Origin: SAR202 cluster bacterium
GTDB taxonomy: Bacteria > Chloroflexota > Dehalococcoidia > Lucifugimonadales > UBA6952
Direction of reading: 5' to 3'
NCBI GenBank assembly: GCA_009392515.1
Contig: VFGE01000026.1
Location: 66,322-101,377 of the forward strand
Length of the DNA: 35,056 bases
Under the pieces are notes generated by a model that ran no database searches, was not told the origin of the DNA, and saw nothing but the letters and a program-made list of their open reading frames with translations. How positions within the stretch are numbered: position 1 is the first letter of the stretch; every line of letters starts with the position of its first letter. The position numbers were made by a program, and so were the translations under genes. Positions 34,395-35,056 of this stretch are shown here, in pieces.

Positions 34395-34763
34395 ATGATC
34401 ACACAACCGGATGAAAATATTTTAAAAATAGCCAAAAAAGCAGTAGATATAGCTTCAGACAAACAGGCTACGAATATATTACTTATTGATATTAATGCTG
34501 TAGGGACATTTGCTGATTTTTTTGTTTTTGTTACTGTCGATAATTCACGTTTAATGAATGCATTAATAGATGATTTAAAAGTATCGATTAAGCAAGAAGG
34601 TGCAGAGCTCTTTCGTATTGAAGGGCAAATAGATTCAGGGTGGGTTTTAATGGATTTTGGTAACACTATTGTGCATTTATTTTCTCCAGATACCAGAAAA
34701 TATTACGATCTTGACTCACTTTGGCTAAAACCTCCAGCAAAACAAATCATTAAGATTCAATAA
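34395..34763 (+). CDS. rsfS: Ribosomal silencing factor RsfS
   Basis: The 122-residue protein matches the RsfS/DUF143 family: ADFFVFVTVDNSRLMNALIDDL in the middle and the C-terminal signature FSPDTRKYYDLDSLWL. It binds uL14 on the large ribosomal subunit and blocks subunit joining when nutrients are short. It diverges from mnmA and overlaps the 3' end of the convergent ndk gene by 14 bases. Confidence 0.94.
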   Translation: MITQPDENILKIAKKAVDIASDKQATNILLIDINAVGTFADFFVFVTVDNSRLMNALIDDLKVSIKQEGAELFRIEGQIDSGWVLMDFGNTIVHLFSPDTRKYYDLDSLWLKPPAKQIIKIQ

Positions 34764-35056
34764 CCCATGAAGATATATCTTTGTACTCTTCAAGCAGTTC
34801 TGATTTATCAAAAAATATTCCGAGTTCAGTTTGAGCAGATTCTACTGAATCAGACCCGTGAATAAGGTTTCTACCTATATCAATACCAAAATCACCTCGT
34901 ATTGTCCCTGGATTGGCATCAACTGGGTTTGTTGATCCCATTGTATTTCTTACTACTGCAACGCAATCTTTACCTTGCAAAGCAATTGCAACAATTGGTC
35001 CTGAGGTTATAAATTCGACCAATGGTCCAAAAAATGGTTTATCAACGTGTGCAGAA
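34750..35056 (-). CDS. ndk: Nucleoside diphosphate kinase, partial (5' end outside window)
   Basis: These are the C-terminal 101 residues of a minus-strand gene whose start lies beyond the right edge. The translation reads AHVDKPFFGPLVEFITSGP, then the conserved RNTMGSTNP and the active-site histidine in NLIHGSDSVESAQTEL. The enzyme balances nucleoside triphosphates by phosphohistidine transfer. The TTG at about 35022 is internal to the conserved domain and not a start. Confidence 0.95.
   Translation of the reverse strand, partial: SAHVDKPFFGPLVEFITSGPIVAIALQGKDCVAVVRNTMGSTNPVDANPGTIRGDFGIDIGRNLIHGSDSVESAQTELGIFFDKSELLEEYKDISSWVIES

Noticed and set aside
34358-34666. Minus-strand ORF opposite rsfS
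   Set aside because: It is antisense to the well-supported rsfS gene and has no recognisable family features.

Overview
The window is a low-GC, gene-dense stretch of a bacterial chromosome. It is made almost entirely of housekeeping and amino-acid biosynthesis genes, with short intergenic gaps, several gene overlaps, and no insertion sequence, prophage or CRISPR array. The 16S rRNA gene (minus strand, about 28664-30168) is complete and bacterial. It stands alone, with its own promoter and its own processing stem and no 23S gene next to it. An unlinked 16S, two T-box leaders, a NIL/MoaD pair and a bacterial translin-family gene together suggest Chloroflexota, perhaps a low-GC marine Dehalococcoidia/SAR202-type lineage. 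That placement is inference and needs a 16S tree.

Layout. At 1-3836 there is the 5' end of a transketolase N-terminal subunit gene (minus, runs off the window), an MFS transporter plus amidohydrolase pair, a small zinc-ribbon protein and a membrane-anchored sortase. At 3853-10869 a strong promoter and a tryptophan-specific T-box control trpS-trpE-trpG-trpD-trpC-trpF-trpB; trpA is absent. At 11054-15932 an MBL-fold hydrolase is followed by a bidirectional terminator and two minus-strand groups: HEAT protein/Nudix/GNAT/two MaoC-type dehydratase subunits, and EVE/endonuclease III. At 16051-17786 lie argC, tRNA-Glu(UUC) and a degenerate metallophosphoesterase. At 17875-26249 a second promoter and a leucine-specific (CTC) T-box control ilvB-ilvN-ilvC-leuA-leuC-leuD, with tgt close behind; leuB and ilvD are absent.

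At 26236-28405 a compact minus-strand unit runs NIL domain protein, MoaD-like sulfur carrier, GatC-like small protein, amidase. Then come the 16S gene and, at 30501-34285, mnmA-rnhB-two FmdB proteins-thiE-translin on the minus strand. rsfS (plus) and the 3' part of ndk (minus) close the window.

How it works together: the two T-box operons sense uncharged tRNA-Trp and tRNA-Leu. In each, the UGGN bulge base fits the expected discriminator base of the sensed tRNA. Promoters are easy to recognise: TTGACA with a 17-base spacer at the T-box operons and the rRNA gene, and a repeated extended -10 motif (TGTTATAAT) without a clear -35 at several other genes. I did not find a clearly novel multi-gene defence or mobile system. 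The best leads are the solitary 16S with its 22-bp processing stem, the NIL/MoaD(-GGR)/GatC-like/amidase unit, trpS joined to a trp operon lacking trpA, and the bacterial translin.
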